In this document: positions 17,278-25,717 of the stretch, one piece after another
How the letters are laid out: the number at the start of each line of letters is the position of its first letter
How positions within the stretch are numbered: the first letter of the stretch is position 1
From: Alistipes sp. ZOR0009
GTDB taxonomy: Bacteria > Bacteroidota > Bacteroidia > Bacteroidales > ZOR0009
NCBI RefSeq assembly: GCF_000798815.1
Contig: NZ_JTLD01000034.1
Location: 1-64,000, forward strand
Direction: 5' to 3'
Length of the DNA: 64,000 bases
The notes under the pieces: model-generated
What the model was told of the DNA's origin: nothing
Seen by the model: only the letters and a program-made list of their open reading frames with translations
Database searches by the model: none
Position numbers and translations under genes: made by a program

Positions 17278-18321
17278 CTATTGTATCAAACCAAGCATCT
17301 CCTTCTCTCCCAAAAAATAGTTCCGTCCGTAGGCTACATTATTAATAAATTCAGGATCTGCTATCAGGCTTGTTAATGCCTCCACTATATGCCTACTACT
17401 AAACAGCCGGAAACAAACATCGCAAGTTGCATCCTCCACATACTGCCGAGGTAGCAAATGAGCATAACGGCTTTCCAATAAAAGATTAACCAACACCCTT
17501 GGTCCAAAGGTGCGAATAGCATGGAGTATTATATTTGTTTCTGACCTGTCAAACAACGCTGCCAACGATTCCTTTTTTAGATTCCCTAAAAACAACGGAT
17601 GCCCAGCAGGTAGGGTTATTGGAGGTCCTATACACGCAATCACATTCCCATTTGGGAAAATGATTGGGTAGCTGGCCATCGAGCAGGCCGCCTTTGAAGG
17701 CTCTGACGATAGCACAAGCTGGCCATCATCCATCGTTTCGGAAGCACGCCCAACTGGGAGTGTCACCGTCACATGAATTTGATCTTCATCCACAAAATCA
17801 AGAAGTTCATCCCTAAGCCTAAGATACTCCACATCTGCTTCTGATGGAGTAGCAACTGCTATATCATATAGTATCCCCCTTTTTTTGGCGGCCCAAATAG
17901 CATTACGAACATTGGCAAGAGGAATAAAAGTTTGATGACCAACATCGGCACTTACCGAAAGCATTTGAATGGAGCTACAACGAGAAAGCACCCTCAAGGC
18001 CTCTTCCCGAGTTTCGGCCCAATAGGCATTACTCACCACCGACACAACAAATCGTCGATTAGCAGCATAGGATGAAATGGCAGCAAGGTTTTCTACATTG
18101 TAAAAAGGTTCACCTCCTGTTAACGAGATTCCCCTAATATAACCATTCCTATACGATCGAAGCTCATCAATCCACCTAAAGGCATCCTCCAGCAACATCT
18201 CCTCCTTCCTGTTCGGACCTGCCTTAACAATGCAATGAGAGCATGCTATTGTACATTTGTACGTAAGCATCATTCCTACATTACTGAGAAACGGAATATC
18301 CTCAAATCCTTGATCTTCCAT
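17278..18321 (-). CDS. Radical SAM protein with SPASM-like C-terminus
   Basis: A 347-residue iron-sulfur enzyme. The [4Fe-4S] radical SAM motif C-x3-C-x2-C is at Cys23, Cys27 and Cys30 (YKCTIACSHC), followed by the GGEP-type motif SLTGGEPFYN. The C-terminal third has extra cysteines (AACSMASY, NVIACIGPP, and a late CDVC pair in DATCDVCFRL) in a layout similar to SPASM or twitch domains that bind auxiliary clusters. Such proteins modify peptides, enzymes or small molecules by 5'-deoxyadenosyl radical chemistry. The substrate is unknown. A small gene lies upstream on the same strand, but a terminator separates them. Confidence 0.88.
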   Translation of the reverse strand: MEDQGFEDIPFLSNVGMMLTYKCTIACSHCIVKAGPNRKEEMLLEDAFRWIDELRSYRNGYIRGISLTGGEPFYNVENLAAISSYAANRRFVVSVVSNAYWAETREEALRVLSRCSSIQMLSVSADVGHQTFIPLANVRNAIWAAKKRGILYDIAVATPSEADVEYLRLRDELLDFVDEDQIHVTVTLPVGRASETMDDGQLVLSSEPSKAACSMASYPIIFPNGNVIACIGPPITLPAGHPLFLGNLKKESLAALFDRSETNIILHAIRTFGPRVLVNLLLESRYAHLLPRQYVEDATCDVCFRLFSSRHIVEALTSLIADPEFINNVAYGRNYFLGEKEMLGLIQ

Positions 18322-18351
18322 TTACCTAGATATTAAGATTATGAAACCAAG

Positions 18352-18382
18352 AAAAGGAGCCATCGATATGCTGGCTCCTTTT
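18352..18382. terminator. Terminator between the 124-residue gene and the radical SAM gene
   Basis: AAAAGGAGCCA (18352-18362) pairs with TGGCTCCTTTT (18372-18382). In the minus direction it follows the small gene ending at 18393 and is followed by T4. Confidence 0.8.
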
Positions 18383-18392
18383 TAATCCATTC

Positions 18393-18767
18393 TTACCGAA
18401 CAGCCTTAGGCACCAACACAACGTTAATCTTATTGTAATCTAGCCCTGCGTTCTTTAACAGATGCCAAGGCACTGGAATCCCCCGCACGCTTTTAAGTTC
18501 CTTAATGCGTACAGAAAATTCCTTAATACCCAAATCCTTAAAATCTTTTGAAAATTCTCGAGTAGGAGCAACAACTGCGAAATCGTACATTTCTGCAATC
18601 TCCTTGTCCCCTACAATCTCTGGAAGTTTAGCCCTAAGCTTTTCAAGAATCTTAGCATCAATAGCCGGAATTCCTGCCCAATACCTTTTGTCTACAATAC
18701 GAACAGAACCTTTGAACTTGTCTAAAATACGCGCATTAATTACAATGTTTGCTTTTAAATTGTCCAT
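18393..18767 (-). CDS. Small protein of unknown function next to radical SAM gene
   Basis: A 124-residue soluble protein, Lys-rich and without Cys. It has alternating helices and strands (KANIVINARILDKF, GSVRIVDKRYW, NKINVVLVPKAV) and no signal peptide or membrane helix. Its length and lack of a leader-core pattern argue against a RiPP precursor, although it is upstream of a radical SAM gene on the same strand. The terminator between them suggests separate transcription. I do not recognise a family. Confidence 0.7.
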   Translation of the reverse strand: MDNLKANIVINARILDKFKGSVRIVDKRYWAGIPAIDAKILEKLRAKLPEIVGDKEIAEMYDFAVVAPTREFSKDFKDLGIKEFSVRIKELKSVRGIPVPWHLLKNAGLDYNKINVVLVPKAVR

Positions 18768-19190
18768 ATCACTTCTCGTTAAAATGCTGCCTACTCTCTA
18801 TGGTTTTCGGCTTCTCCATTTATTGCATATAAATAGGTCAACAGCAACAGCTGCTGCACACAATATTAAAACAACAAATAAAAAATTCCCAACAAGAAGA
18901 TTTTAGACATCAAACACAGCGGCAGTAAATCAGCGTAAAACTTAACTATTCAAGTATTTGTTTCAATGTATAGAGTATTACAATAATAGCTTATTTTTAG
19001 TTTTAACCAAAACATTTATCCACAAACTAACTATTTATGCAAAAAAACTAATAAAGACAGTATTAAAATGAAGAAACCAATGTAAACAGTTAAAATACGA
19101 GTCTCTTCCCAGCAGTTTGTTAATCAATTTAAAGAGCAATAACATCCTTGTTAGATCAACGCTAACTTTGTGAGGATTAATCGACCAAAT
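18768..19190. other. Intergenic region between divergent genes
   Basis: About 420 bp, AT-rich, between the 124-residue gene (minus) and lrgA (plus). Apart from the TAACTTTG box at 19163-19170 I see no RNA gene, repeat or convincing small ORF. Confidence 0.4.
19163..19170 (+). promoter_or_regulatory. -7 box of the lrgAB promoter
   Basis: TAACTTTG matches TAnnTTTG. No TTTG element is found at the expected distance upstream, so the promoter may need an activator. The predicted start near 19176 excludes the upstream GTG (19170) as initiation codon and leaves ATG 19191. Confidence 0.45.
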
Positions 19191-19532
19191 ATGATTTACG
19201 GACTTTTTGTAATTTTTTTGTTCTTAACCATTGGTAACCTACTCAGCGACCTCATTGGAGGCTTTATCCCAGGAAGTGTTATCGGAATGCTCCTCCTTTT
19301 TGCATCGCTTTTACTTAAAATTGTAAAGGCTGATGATATCAGACCAAGCGCCACCACGCTTACAAGCAATATGGCGTTATTCTTTTTGCCTGCTGGAGTT
19401 GGGGTCATTACGGCTACCGCCATCCTCGAAAAGTTTTGGGCATCAATCCTTATTTCAAGCATAATTAGTACCGTCCTAATTATTGTAGCAGTTGCTTGGA
19501 TTCAACAAAAAATGGAAAAATGGAGACAGTAA
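19191..19532 (+). CDS. lrgA: LrgA/CidA-family membrane protein
   Basis: A 113-residue, four-helix inner-membrane protein. GGFIPGSVIGMLLLFASLLL is the conserved LrgA/CidA core (P-G-S-V-I-G-M), followed by LTSNMALFFLPAGVGVI, the second signature. LrgA/CidA proteins resemble phage holins and have been tied to murein hydrolase control, cell lysis and, more recently, pyruvate or small-metabolite transport together with LrgB. The ATG start at 19191 is chosen because of the promoter box; an in-frame GTG lies 21 bases upstream. It overlaps lrgB by 13 bases. Confidence 0.88.
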   Translation: MIYGLFVIFLFLTIGNLLSDLIGGFIPGSVIGMLLLFASLLLKIVKADDIRPSATTLTSNMALFFLPAGVGVITATAILEKFWASILISSIISTVLIIVAVAWIQQKMEKWRQ

Positions 19533-20218
19533 AAAATTTATTTGAATCGCAAGCTTTTGTCCTTGCCTTTATCTTTGGAACCTACACCGCTTCTGTTTGG
19601 CTCTTTAAGAAAACAAAAATCAGCTTGCTACACCCTTTGCTTACTAGCATATTTGTCACCATTGCTGTATTGGAGATTTTTAAGGTAGAGTATACGACAT
19701 TCGACAACAGCAGCCATGTTATAAGTTTCCTTCTCGGACCATCAGTTGTTGCGCTTGGAGTAACCCTTTACGACCAAGTTACCCATATAAAAGGCAATCT
19801 AGCATCCATACTTACCGCCGTTTTTGTTGGAGCAGTGGTAGGCATTGTGAGTGTAACTTGGGTGCTACACGCAATGGGAGCTAACGAAATGCTCGTTGCA
19901 ACGCTACAACCTAAATCTGTTACAACACCTATTGCAATGGGCATCTCCCAGAAATTTGGGGGTATACCTTCGCTTACAGCCGTTATTGTTGTTGCCGTAG
20001 GAATATTTGGTGGAATTGTTGGCCCCTTTATTCTTGACAAGCTAGGCATCACAAGCAAGATTGCCCGTGGTTTAGCACTTGGAGCGGCCGCTCACGGCAT
20101 GGGAACCGCCAGAGCAATGGAGTTAGGAGCAATTGAAGGAGCCATCAGCGGACTTGCGATTGGCCTAATGGGAGCTGCAACCGCACTAATGATGCCGCTT
20201 GTAAGATTATTTCTATAA
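19520..20218 (+). CDS. lrgB: LrgB/CidB-family membrane protein
   Basis: A 232-residue integral membrane protein with about seven helices. Conserved LrgB motifs are present: FLLGPSVVALGVTLYDQ, LQPKSVTTPIAMGISQKFGGIPSLTAV and a C-terminal ARGLALGAAAHGMGTARAMELG. The ATG at 19520 (METVKNLF) overlaps the end of lrgA, so the two are translationally coupled. It acts as the partner of LrgA in a membrane transport or holin-like complex. A bidirectional terminator at 20232-20265 follows. Confidence 0.92.
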   Translation: METVKNLFESQAFVLAFIFGTYTASVWLFKKTKISLLHPLLTSIFVTIAVLEIFKVEYTTFDNSSHVISFLLGPSVVALGVTLYDQVTHIKGNLASILTAVFVGAVVGIVSVTWVLHAMGANEMLVATLQPKSVTTPIAMGISQKFGGIPSLTAVIVVAVGIFGGIVGPFILDKLGITSKIARGLALGAAAHGMGTARAMELGAIEGAISGLAIGLMGAATALMMPLVRLFL

Positions 20219-20231
20219 TAATAAGATAAAA

Positions 20232-20265
20232 AAAAGCGACACTGGCTTTAGCCCTTGTCGCTTTT
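20232..20265. terminator. Bidirectional terminator
   Basis: AAAAGCGACA (20232-20241) pairs with TGTCGCTTTT (20256-20265), between lrgB and the convergent glpR. A and T runs flank it on both sides. Confidence 0.85.
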
Positions 20266-20282
20266 CTCATATCATAAGCGTA

Positions 20283-21044
20283 TCATACAATCAAAACTTT
20301 CACACCTCGCTCCTCTATTTTCTCCACCAAGCCTCTATTCACGTTGCTATCGGTAATAATAATGTCAACCATATCTATATCACAAATTTTTCCAAATCCC
20401 TTTCTCCCAAATTTAGTTGAATCTGCTAAAACAATTGTCTTTTGCGCCGCGGTCATCATTATTTGATTAAGATGCGCCTCCTGCATATTGGTGGTGGTAA
20501 GGCCAAAATCAATATCAATACCGTCAACCCCCAAAAAAAGCTTACTGCAAGCAAAATTGGACAGCATCTGCTCTGCGTAGTGCCCTATAACCGATGTTGA
20601 CGATCGGCGAACAATTCCTCCCAACTGAACAATTTCGATATTAGAAAATTTAGTTAGCGCAACGGTTATATTGGTAGACGAGGTAATTACCGTCAAGCGA
20701 TCGATTGAGCCCAAGGATTTTGCCAGCTGAAGCACTGTTGTTCCAGATGCTATTATAATGGTATCGTCAACAGCAACTAGGTCTACGGCCTTTCGGGCAA
20801 TGCTTGCTTTTTGCTCAACCTGCATACCTTCTTTAAGAACAACCGAACGGTCGTTGATATATGGATCAATAGAACTAGCGCTGCCATGTGTTTTGAATAG
20901 CAGTTTCTTTTCTTCAAGAAACTTCAAATCCTTTCGTATTGTTACGGATGAAACATTCAGTTCCTCGCTCAACTCATTAACATACGCTATTCCATACTTC
21001 GAAACTTTATCTAAAATATACTTATGTCGCTCCGATATTGTCAT
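20283..21044 (-). CDS. glpR: DeoR-family repressor, probable regulator of the glp cluster
   Basis: A 253-residue regulator. The DeoR helix-turn-helix fills residues 1-55 (ERHKYILDKVSKYGIAYVNELSEELNVSSVTIRKDLKFLEEK). The DeoRC sugar-phosphate-sensing domain follows, with IIIASGTTVLQLAKSL, TSSTNITVAL, KLFLGVDGID and KTIVLADSTKFG. The D-G-I-D and A-D-S-x-K-F-G motifs bind phosphorylated ligands. It is divergent from glpD, which opens a complete glycerol-3-phosphate cluster, so glycerol-3-phosphate is the expected inducer. The assignment as GlpR rests on this position; the family also holds sugar regulators. Confidence 0.85.
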   Translation of the reverse strand: MTISERHKYILDKVSKYGIAYVNELSEELNVSSVTIRKDLKFLEEKKLLFKTHGSASSIDPYINDRSVVLKEGMQVEQKASIARKAVDLVAVDDTIIIASGTTVLQLAKSLGSIDRLTVITSSTNITVALTKFSNIEIVQLGGIVRRSSTSVIGHYAEQMLSNFACSKLFLGVDGIDIDFGLTTTNMQEAHLNQIMMTAAQKTIVLADSTKFGRKGFGKICDIDMVDIIITDSNVNRGLVEKIEERGVKVLIV

Positions 21045-21073
21045 TTTTTATGGTTTTAGTTTTAACAGCCAGT

Positions 21074-21081
21074 CAAATATA
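21074..21081 (-). promoter_or_regulatory. -7 box of glpR promoter
   Basis: On the minus strand the bases read TATATTTG, matching TAnnTTTG, about 30 bases upstream of the glpR start codon. The upstream element at standard spacing is not obvious. Confidence 0.45.
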
Positions 21082-21126
21082 GCAAAAAATACTACAAATC
21101 CGCATCTGAAAATATTTTTCACTTAG

Positions 21127-21156
21127 TTTCGTTTTATTTTCGTTTTGTTTTGTTTG
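21127..21156. promoter_or_regulatory. Candidate DeoR-type operator, direct TTTCG/TTTTG repeats
   Basis: The glpR-glpD intergenic region contains repeated TTTCGTTTTATTTTCGTTTT followed by GTTTTGTTTG. Direct repeats of TTTCG/TTTTG at about 10-base spacing resemble sites of DeoR-family repressors. It is placed between the two divergent genes. Inferred operator for GlpR. Confidence 0.45.
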
Positions 21157-21238
21157 TATTATTATTTTTTCATTAATTGCACAAGTTTTCTTTCTAATTA
21201 GAAAGCAGCACGAAAAACAACAAGAAAATTAGCATACA

Positions 21239-22801
21239 ATGAAAAGAGAAGAACAACTAAAACAACTTAGCGAAACAAATAATAGCTGGGATGTTGTTGT
21301 CATCGGAGGTGGAGCAACGGGTCTAGGAGTAGCATTGGATGCCGCAACAAGAGGGTTTAAAGTTGCACTTATTGAGCAAGACGACTTTACCAAAGCGACT
21401 TCAAGCCGCAGCACAAAGCTGGTACACGGAGGTGTAAGGTATCTTGCGCAAGGAGATGTAGCCTTGGTTCTTGAAGCGTTACACGAAAGAGGATTACTAC
21501 TAAGAAACGCCCCTCATCTTGTAAAAAACCAATCGTTCATCATTCCTAACTACCGCTGGTGGGAAGGTGCTTTTTATACTATCGGACTAACAATGTACGA
21601 CCTCCTAGCAGGAAGACTAAGCTTAGGAAGATCGTTACATATCGGTAAAAAGAAAACATTAGCGAAACTTCCACACCTAAAAAGCGAAAGCTTATACGGT
21701 GGAGTTATCTACCACGATGGCCAATTTGACGACTCACGCTTGGCTATAAACGTTGCACAGTCGTGCGTTGAAAATGGAGGTTGCGTTGCAAACTACGTAA
21801 AGGCAACAGGCCTTTTAAAAGATGGAAAAGGCAAAATTGTTGGCGTAAAAGCCACCGATCTAGAAACTGGCAAAAATTTAGACATCAAGGCTAAGGTTGT
21901 TGTTAATGCAACTGGGGTATTTGTAGACTCAATCATGCAAATGGACACACCAGAAGCTCACGACATGGTTCGCCCAAGCCAAGGTGTACACCTTGTACTC
22001 GACAAGTCGTTCCTAGATAGCGATTACGCGATTATGATTCCAAAAACAGACGATGGTCGCGTACTATTTGCAGTGCCTTGGCATAGCAAAGTGGTAGTTG
22101 GAACAACCGACACCCTCCGCGAAAAGCCAGAGCTAGAGCCTCAAGCACTCGAAAAAGAGATTGAATTTATCCTTAATACAGCCGGAAGGTACCTTACTAA
22201 AAAGCCAACCCGCAAAGATGTGCTCTCTATCTTCGCAGGTTTACGACCTCTTGCTGCACCTAAAGGTGAAGGAAAAAGCACCAAAGAAATTTCTCGTAGC
22301 CACAAAATCATCACTTCGGAAAGCGGTCTCATCACCATCACCGGAGGGAAGTGGACTACCTTTAGAAAGATGGCGGAGGATACCATCAATGAATCTATTA
22401 AAGTTGGAAACCTAGCCAACCTGAAATGTAAAACTAAGAATCTGAAGATTCACGGCTACAAGCCAAATCCAGATCTAAACAACCACCTATACGTTTACGG
22501 AACCGACGTTGAGTTTATTCAAAAGCTCGAAAACGAACATCCTGAGTATAGAGAGAAGCTGCATCCAAATTTCGAGTATAAAGCTTCCGAGGTCGTATGG
22601 GCTGCTCGTGCCGAAATGGCAAGAACCGTAGAAGATGTACTTGCACGTCGTGTGAGGGTCTTATTCCTCGATGCAAGTTCGAGTATTGCCATGGCTCCTA
22701 AAGTTGCTCAAGTCCTAGCAAAAGAACTTGGACAAGACGAGCAGTGGGTCGAGAATCAGGTTACTGCTTACACCAAGCTTGCTAAGCAATATCTAGCATA
22801 A
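21239..22801 (+). CDS. glpD: Aerobic-type glycerol-3-phosphate dehydrogenase
   Basis: A 520-residue FAD-dependent dehydrogenase that oxidises sn-glycerol-3-phosphate to dihydroxyacetone phosphate and passes electrons to the quinone pool at the inner membrane. The Rossmann dinucleotide motif DVVVIGGGATGLG (residues 18-30) is followed by SSRSTKLVHGGVRYL, the GlpD/GlpA signature, and by RPSQGVHLVLD. VPWHSKVVVGTTDT and TGGKWTTFRKMAED are the substrate and FAD segments. A DAO-C domain ends it. It is the first gene of the plus-strand glp cluster, 37 bases upstream of glpT. Confidence 0.95.
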   Translation: MKREEQLKQLSETNNSWDVVVIGGGATGLGVALDAATRGFKVALIEQDDFTKATSSRSTKLVHGGVRYLAQGDVALVLEALHERGLLLRNAPHLVKNQSFIIPNYRWWEGAFYTIGLTMYDLLAGRLSLGRSLHIGKKKTLAKLPHLKSESLYGGVIYHDGQFDDSRLAINVAQSCVENGGCVANYVKATGLLKDGKGKIVGVKATDLETGKNLDIKAKVVVNATGVFVDSIMQMDTPEAHDMVRPSQGVHLVLDKSFLDSDYAIMIPKTDDGRVLFAVPWHSKVVVGTTDTLREKPELEPQALEKEIEFILNTAGRYLTKKPTRKDVLSIFAGLRPLAAPKGEGKSTKEISRSHKIITSESGLITITGGKWTTFRKMAEDTINESIKVGNLANLKCKTKNLKIHGYKPNPDLNNHLYVYGTDVEFIQKLENEHPEYREKLHPNFEYKASEVVWAARAEMARTVEDVLARRVRVLFLDASSSIAMAPKVAQVLAKELGQDEQWVENQVTAYTKLAKQYLA

Positions 22802-22838
22802 ATGAACCCAAGGTTTAACTATCAAACCAAAACCAACT

Positions 22839-24182
22839 ATGAAATCGTTTCTACTGCCAGCGGCACATAAGCCAAGGATAAACGAAGCAGATATAGACAG
22901 AACATACAGGCAGCATCGCCTAAAGGTTTTTATCGGAATCTTTATCGGATACGCAGGTTACTACCTAGTTCGGAAAAACTTCTCGCTTGCCATGCCCGAG
23001 CTGGTTAAGGAAGGCTTTAGCAAAGGCGATCTAGGCCTTGCCATGTCTGGTGTTGCTATTGCTTACGGGTTAAGCAAATTCCTTATGGGCAGCATATCAG
23101 ACCGTAGTGATGCCCGTAAATTTCTTTCTTTAGGTCTATTAATTTCTGCGGTAATCACCCTTTTTATGGGAACCAAGGTTGGATTATCGTCTATTGCGAT
23201 CATGTTTTCGCTCCAATTCCTAAACGGATGGGCACAAGGAATGGGATGGCCTCCATGCGGTAGAGTTATGACCCACTGGTTCTCGCACAAGGAAAGGGGA
23301 ACCAAGATGGCAATCTGGAACGTTGCTCATAACGTTGGTGGAGGAATTATCGGACCTATGTTTGCCGTTGGTGTTCTTTGGTTTGGAACTTGGCAGGCTG
23401 GCGCATTTGTCTTTCCTGCAGTCATAGCCATTGTGATTGCTCTTATCTCCTTCATTTTGGTAAGAGATACACCCCAGTCGTGTGGACTACCCTCTATTGA
23501 GGAGTACAAAAACGACTACCCTGCCTACTACAACGAAAACTCAGAAAAAGAGTTAACCACCAAGGAGATCCTTTTTACTTACGTATTAAACAACAAGGTG
23601 CTTTGGTTTGTAGCACTAGCAAATGCGTTTGTATACTTGGTTAGATATGGGGTTTTAGACTGGGCTCCAACCTACCTAAGCGAAGTAAAAGGATATTCCA
23701 TTAAGGAAATAGGCTGGGCGTATTTCGCCTACGAATGGGCAGCCATCCCAGGAACCTTAGTATGCGGCTATATCAGCGACAAGTTCTTTAAGGGAAAACG
23801 AGCCATGACTACCATGATCTTCATGCTCTTGGTTACCATTGCCGTTCTAGTTTACTGGCTAAATCCTGCTGGCCATCCATTGGTAGATAGCATCGCGCTG
23901 ATATCTATTGGCTTCTTGATATACGGACCAGTAATGCTTATCGGGGTACAGGCTCTCGATCTTGCACCCAAAAAAGCAGCAGGAACCTCTGCCGGATTTA
24001 CCGGATTTTTTGGATACATGCTTGGAACATCGCTCCTTGCCAACGTCGCAATGGGATATATCGTAGACTCGACTGGATGGAACGGTGGTTTCATAATGCT
24101 AATCGGAGCATGTATACTCTCTATCATTTTTATGGGATTCTCTTGGAAAAAAGAGATCGAAATAAACAATGGTAAAAAATAG
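22839..24182 (+). CDS. glpT: Glycerol-3-phosphate transporter (MFS)
   Basis: A 447-residue, 12-helix major-facilitator antiporter of the organophosphate:phosphate family. [31 protein letters not shown] is the characteristic opening, with the conserved phosphate-binding Arg in [28 protein letters not shown] follows and a second conserved Arg sits in [15 protein letters not shown]. It exchanges cytosolic phosphate for external glycerol-3-phosphate. Its place between glpD and glpQ supports GlpT over the hexose-phosphate carrier UhpT. Confidence 0.93.
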   Translation: MKSFLLPAAHKPRINEADIDRTYRQHRLKVFIGIFIGYAGYYLVRKNFSLAMPELVKEGFSKGDLGLAMSGVAIAYGLSKFLMGSISDRSDARKFLSLGLLISAVITLFMGTKVGLSSIAIMFSLQFLNGWAQGMGWPPCGRVMTHWFSHKERGTKMAIWNVAHNVGGGIIGPMFAVGVLWFGTWQAGAFVFPAVIAIVIALISFILVRDTPQSCGLPSIEEYKNDYPAYYNENSEKELTTKEILFTYVLNNKVLWFVALANAFVYLVRYGVLDWAPTYLSEVKGYSIKEIGWAYFAYEWAAIPGTLVCGYISDKFFKGKRAMTTMIFMLLVTIAVLVYWLNPAGHPLVDSIALISIGFLIYGPVMLIGVQALDLAPKKAAGTSAGFTGFFGYMLGTSLLANVAMGYIVDSTGWNGGFIMLIGACILSIIFMGFSWKKEIEINNGKK

Positions 24183-24222
24183 CAACTAACTGTTGATTAA
24201 AAATAGGCGGTTATGTATACAA

Positions 24223-24271
24223 AAGCAGTAATAGCGATTTTCCCCCAACATGCTAATTGCTGTTACTGCTT
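24223..24271 (+). other. Intercistronic hairpin between glpT and glpQ
   Basis: AAGCAGTAA (24223-24231) pairs with TTACTGCTT (24263-24271), and the stem extends with TAGCxATT/AATxGCT. There is no T run, so it probably stabilises the 3' end of a processed glpDT message or lowers read-through. Confidence 0.5.
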
Positions 24272-24345
24272 CACAGAAACAAACCGTCACCTAGTTTTAA
24301 GCAACCTCAACGAAATCTTTAATAACCGAATTTAAATCAAAAAAC

Positions 24346-25638
24346 ATGAAAAAGAATCTAGCATTCATGTACGTTCTCGCAGGCTCCTTAGCCCTCGTTT
24401 CGTGCGAAAGCGAGAAATTCGCAGATCCAACACAAGATTGGAAGGATGTTAGCGTACAAAAACTTTCATCTGAGATGCAAAAAGTACGCGACTATGTGCC
24501 TGTAAACACAGTTATAGCCCACCGCGGTTCTACCTTTTGGGTTCCAGAAGAAACAGAAGCCGCATTCCGTTGGGCTAGAAACGTTGGTGCCGACTACATC
24601 GAAGCCGACCTTCAAATGACTAAGGATGGTGTTATTTTGGCTCTACACGATTACGATTTAAGAAGAACCTCTAACATCGAAAACATCTATCCTGAAAGAG
24701 AAAACCAACCTGCAAGTTCCTTCACTTATGAAGAATTGATGAAACTTGATGCTGGATCTTGGTTTAACGATGCAAAACCAGAGCAAGCACGCCCCGGGTT
24801 TAAGTCACAAAAACAGTACATCTCGACTCTTGAAGACCTCATTATGTACGCCCAAGGGAAAAGAATGAAGAGAGATGCAAACGGAAACCGCCTTTATACA
24901 AAAACAGAAGTAAACGGTAAGGCTACCTACACCTTCCAATATGAAGATGATCCGGCTGATAATGGAAACCGCCCCGGTATCTACATTGAAACAAAAGAGC
25001 CTTGGGTAAATCCAGGTATAGAGCAAGCAACCTACAACGAACTAGATAAGCTAGGATGGAATGTTGCGACCAAACCAGCAACTAGCACTGACCATTTTAT
25101 TACCGATAGCAAAGGCCGCACTAACCGTGTTAATATCGGAAATACCAACGGAAAGGTTATCCTTCAAACATTCTCTCAAGAGAGCCTACGAAATCTATTC
25201 AAGGTGTTCAAGGGTAAAGTTCCTACTTGCTACCTACTTTGGTTGGGCAACGGTGCTACCGACATGCCTAAAGATGAACCTCGCAACTACGCCGAATTCA
25301 TCAATTTTGGAATTCAGAATGGAGCACACTTCATGGGACCAAGCATTCCTGGTGCGCCAAACAACTATCCAAACCTTCTTAAACCTTGGCAAGCAGGTCT
25401 TATCCACAAATCAGGAATGAGAACTCACGCATATTCTTTCGACTCATACGAGCAAATGGCTCAGTTCTTCGGCGAATACAACTATGGCACCGTGGTAGAC
25501 GGCATTACCCTTCCTTACGTTGATGGTATGTTTACCAACCGTGCAGACATTACTCTCGACTACTACTTTGGCAAAAAGGTTCGCCCTGTTGGAAAAGAAA
25601 AGTCGGCAACTGAAGTACTTAACGACTTAGGTTACTAA
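24346..25638 (+). CDS. glpQ: Glycerophosphodiester phosphodiesterase lipoprotein
   Basis: A 430-residue enzyme that splits glycerophosphodiesters into glycerol-3-phosphate and an alcohol. The signal peptide ends in a lipobox (LALVSC, Cys20), so it is a periplasmic-side lipoprotein. GDPD catalytic motifs are clear: VIAHRGSTFWVPEETEAAF (HRG and Glu), ADYIEADLQMTKDGVILALHD (E-x-D metal ligands and the second His). An insert at residues about 160-215 makes it longer than bacterial GlpQ. It supplies glycerol-3-phosphate to GlpT, encoded just upstream. Confidence 0.93.
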   Translation: MKKNLAFMYVLAGSLALVSCESEKFADPTQDWKDVSVQKLSSEMQKVRDYVPVNTVIAHRGSTFWVPEETEAAFRWARNVGADYIEADLQMTKDGVILALHDYDLRRTSNIENIYPERENQPASSFTYEELMKLDAGSWFNDAKPEQARPGFKSQKQYISTLEDLIMYAQGKRMKRDANGNRLYTKTEVNGKATYTFQYEDDPADNGNRPGIYIETKEPWVNPGIEQATYNELDKLGWNVATKPATSTDHFITDSKGRTNRVNIGNTNGKVILQTFSQESLRNLFKVFKGKVPTCYLLWLGNGATDMPKDEPRNYAEFINFGIQNGAHFMGPSIPGAPNNYPNLLKPWQAGLIHKSGMRTHAYSFDSYEQMAQFFGEYNYGTVVDGITLPYVDGMFTNRADITLDYYFGKKVRPVGKEKSATEVLNDLGY

Positions 25639-25717
25639 TAAAACCCAAACCATTTCGATGATGACATCCACCTATATGGACGGAAAGATTCACCCGATTT
25701 GTTAAAATATTATTTGT

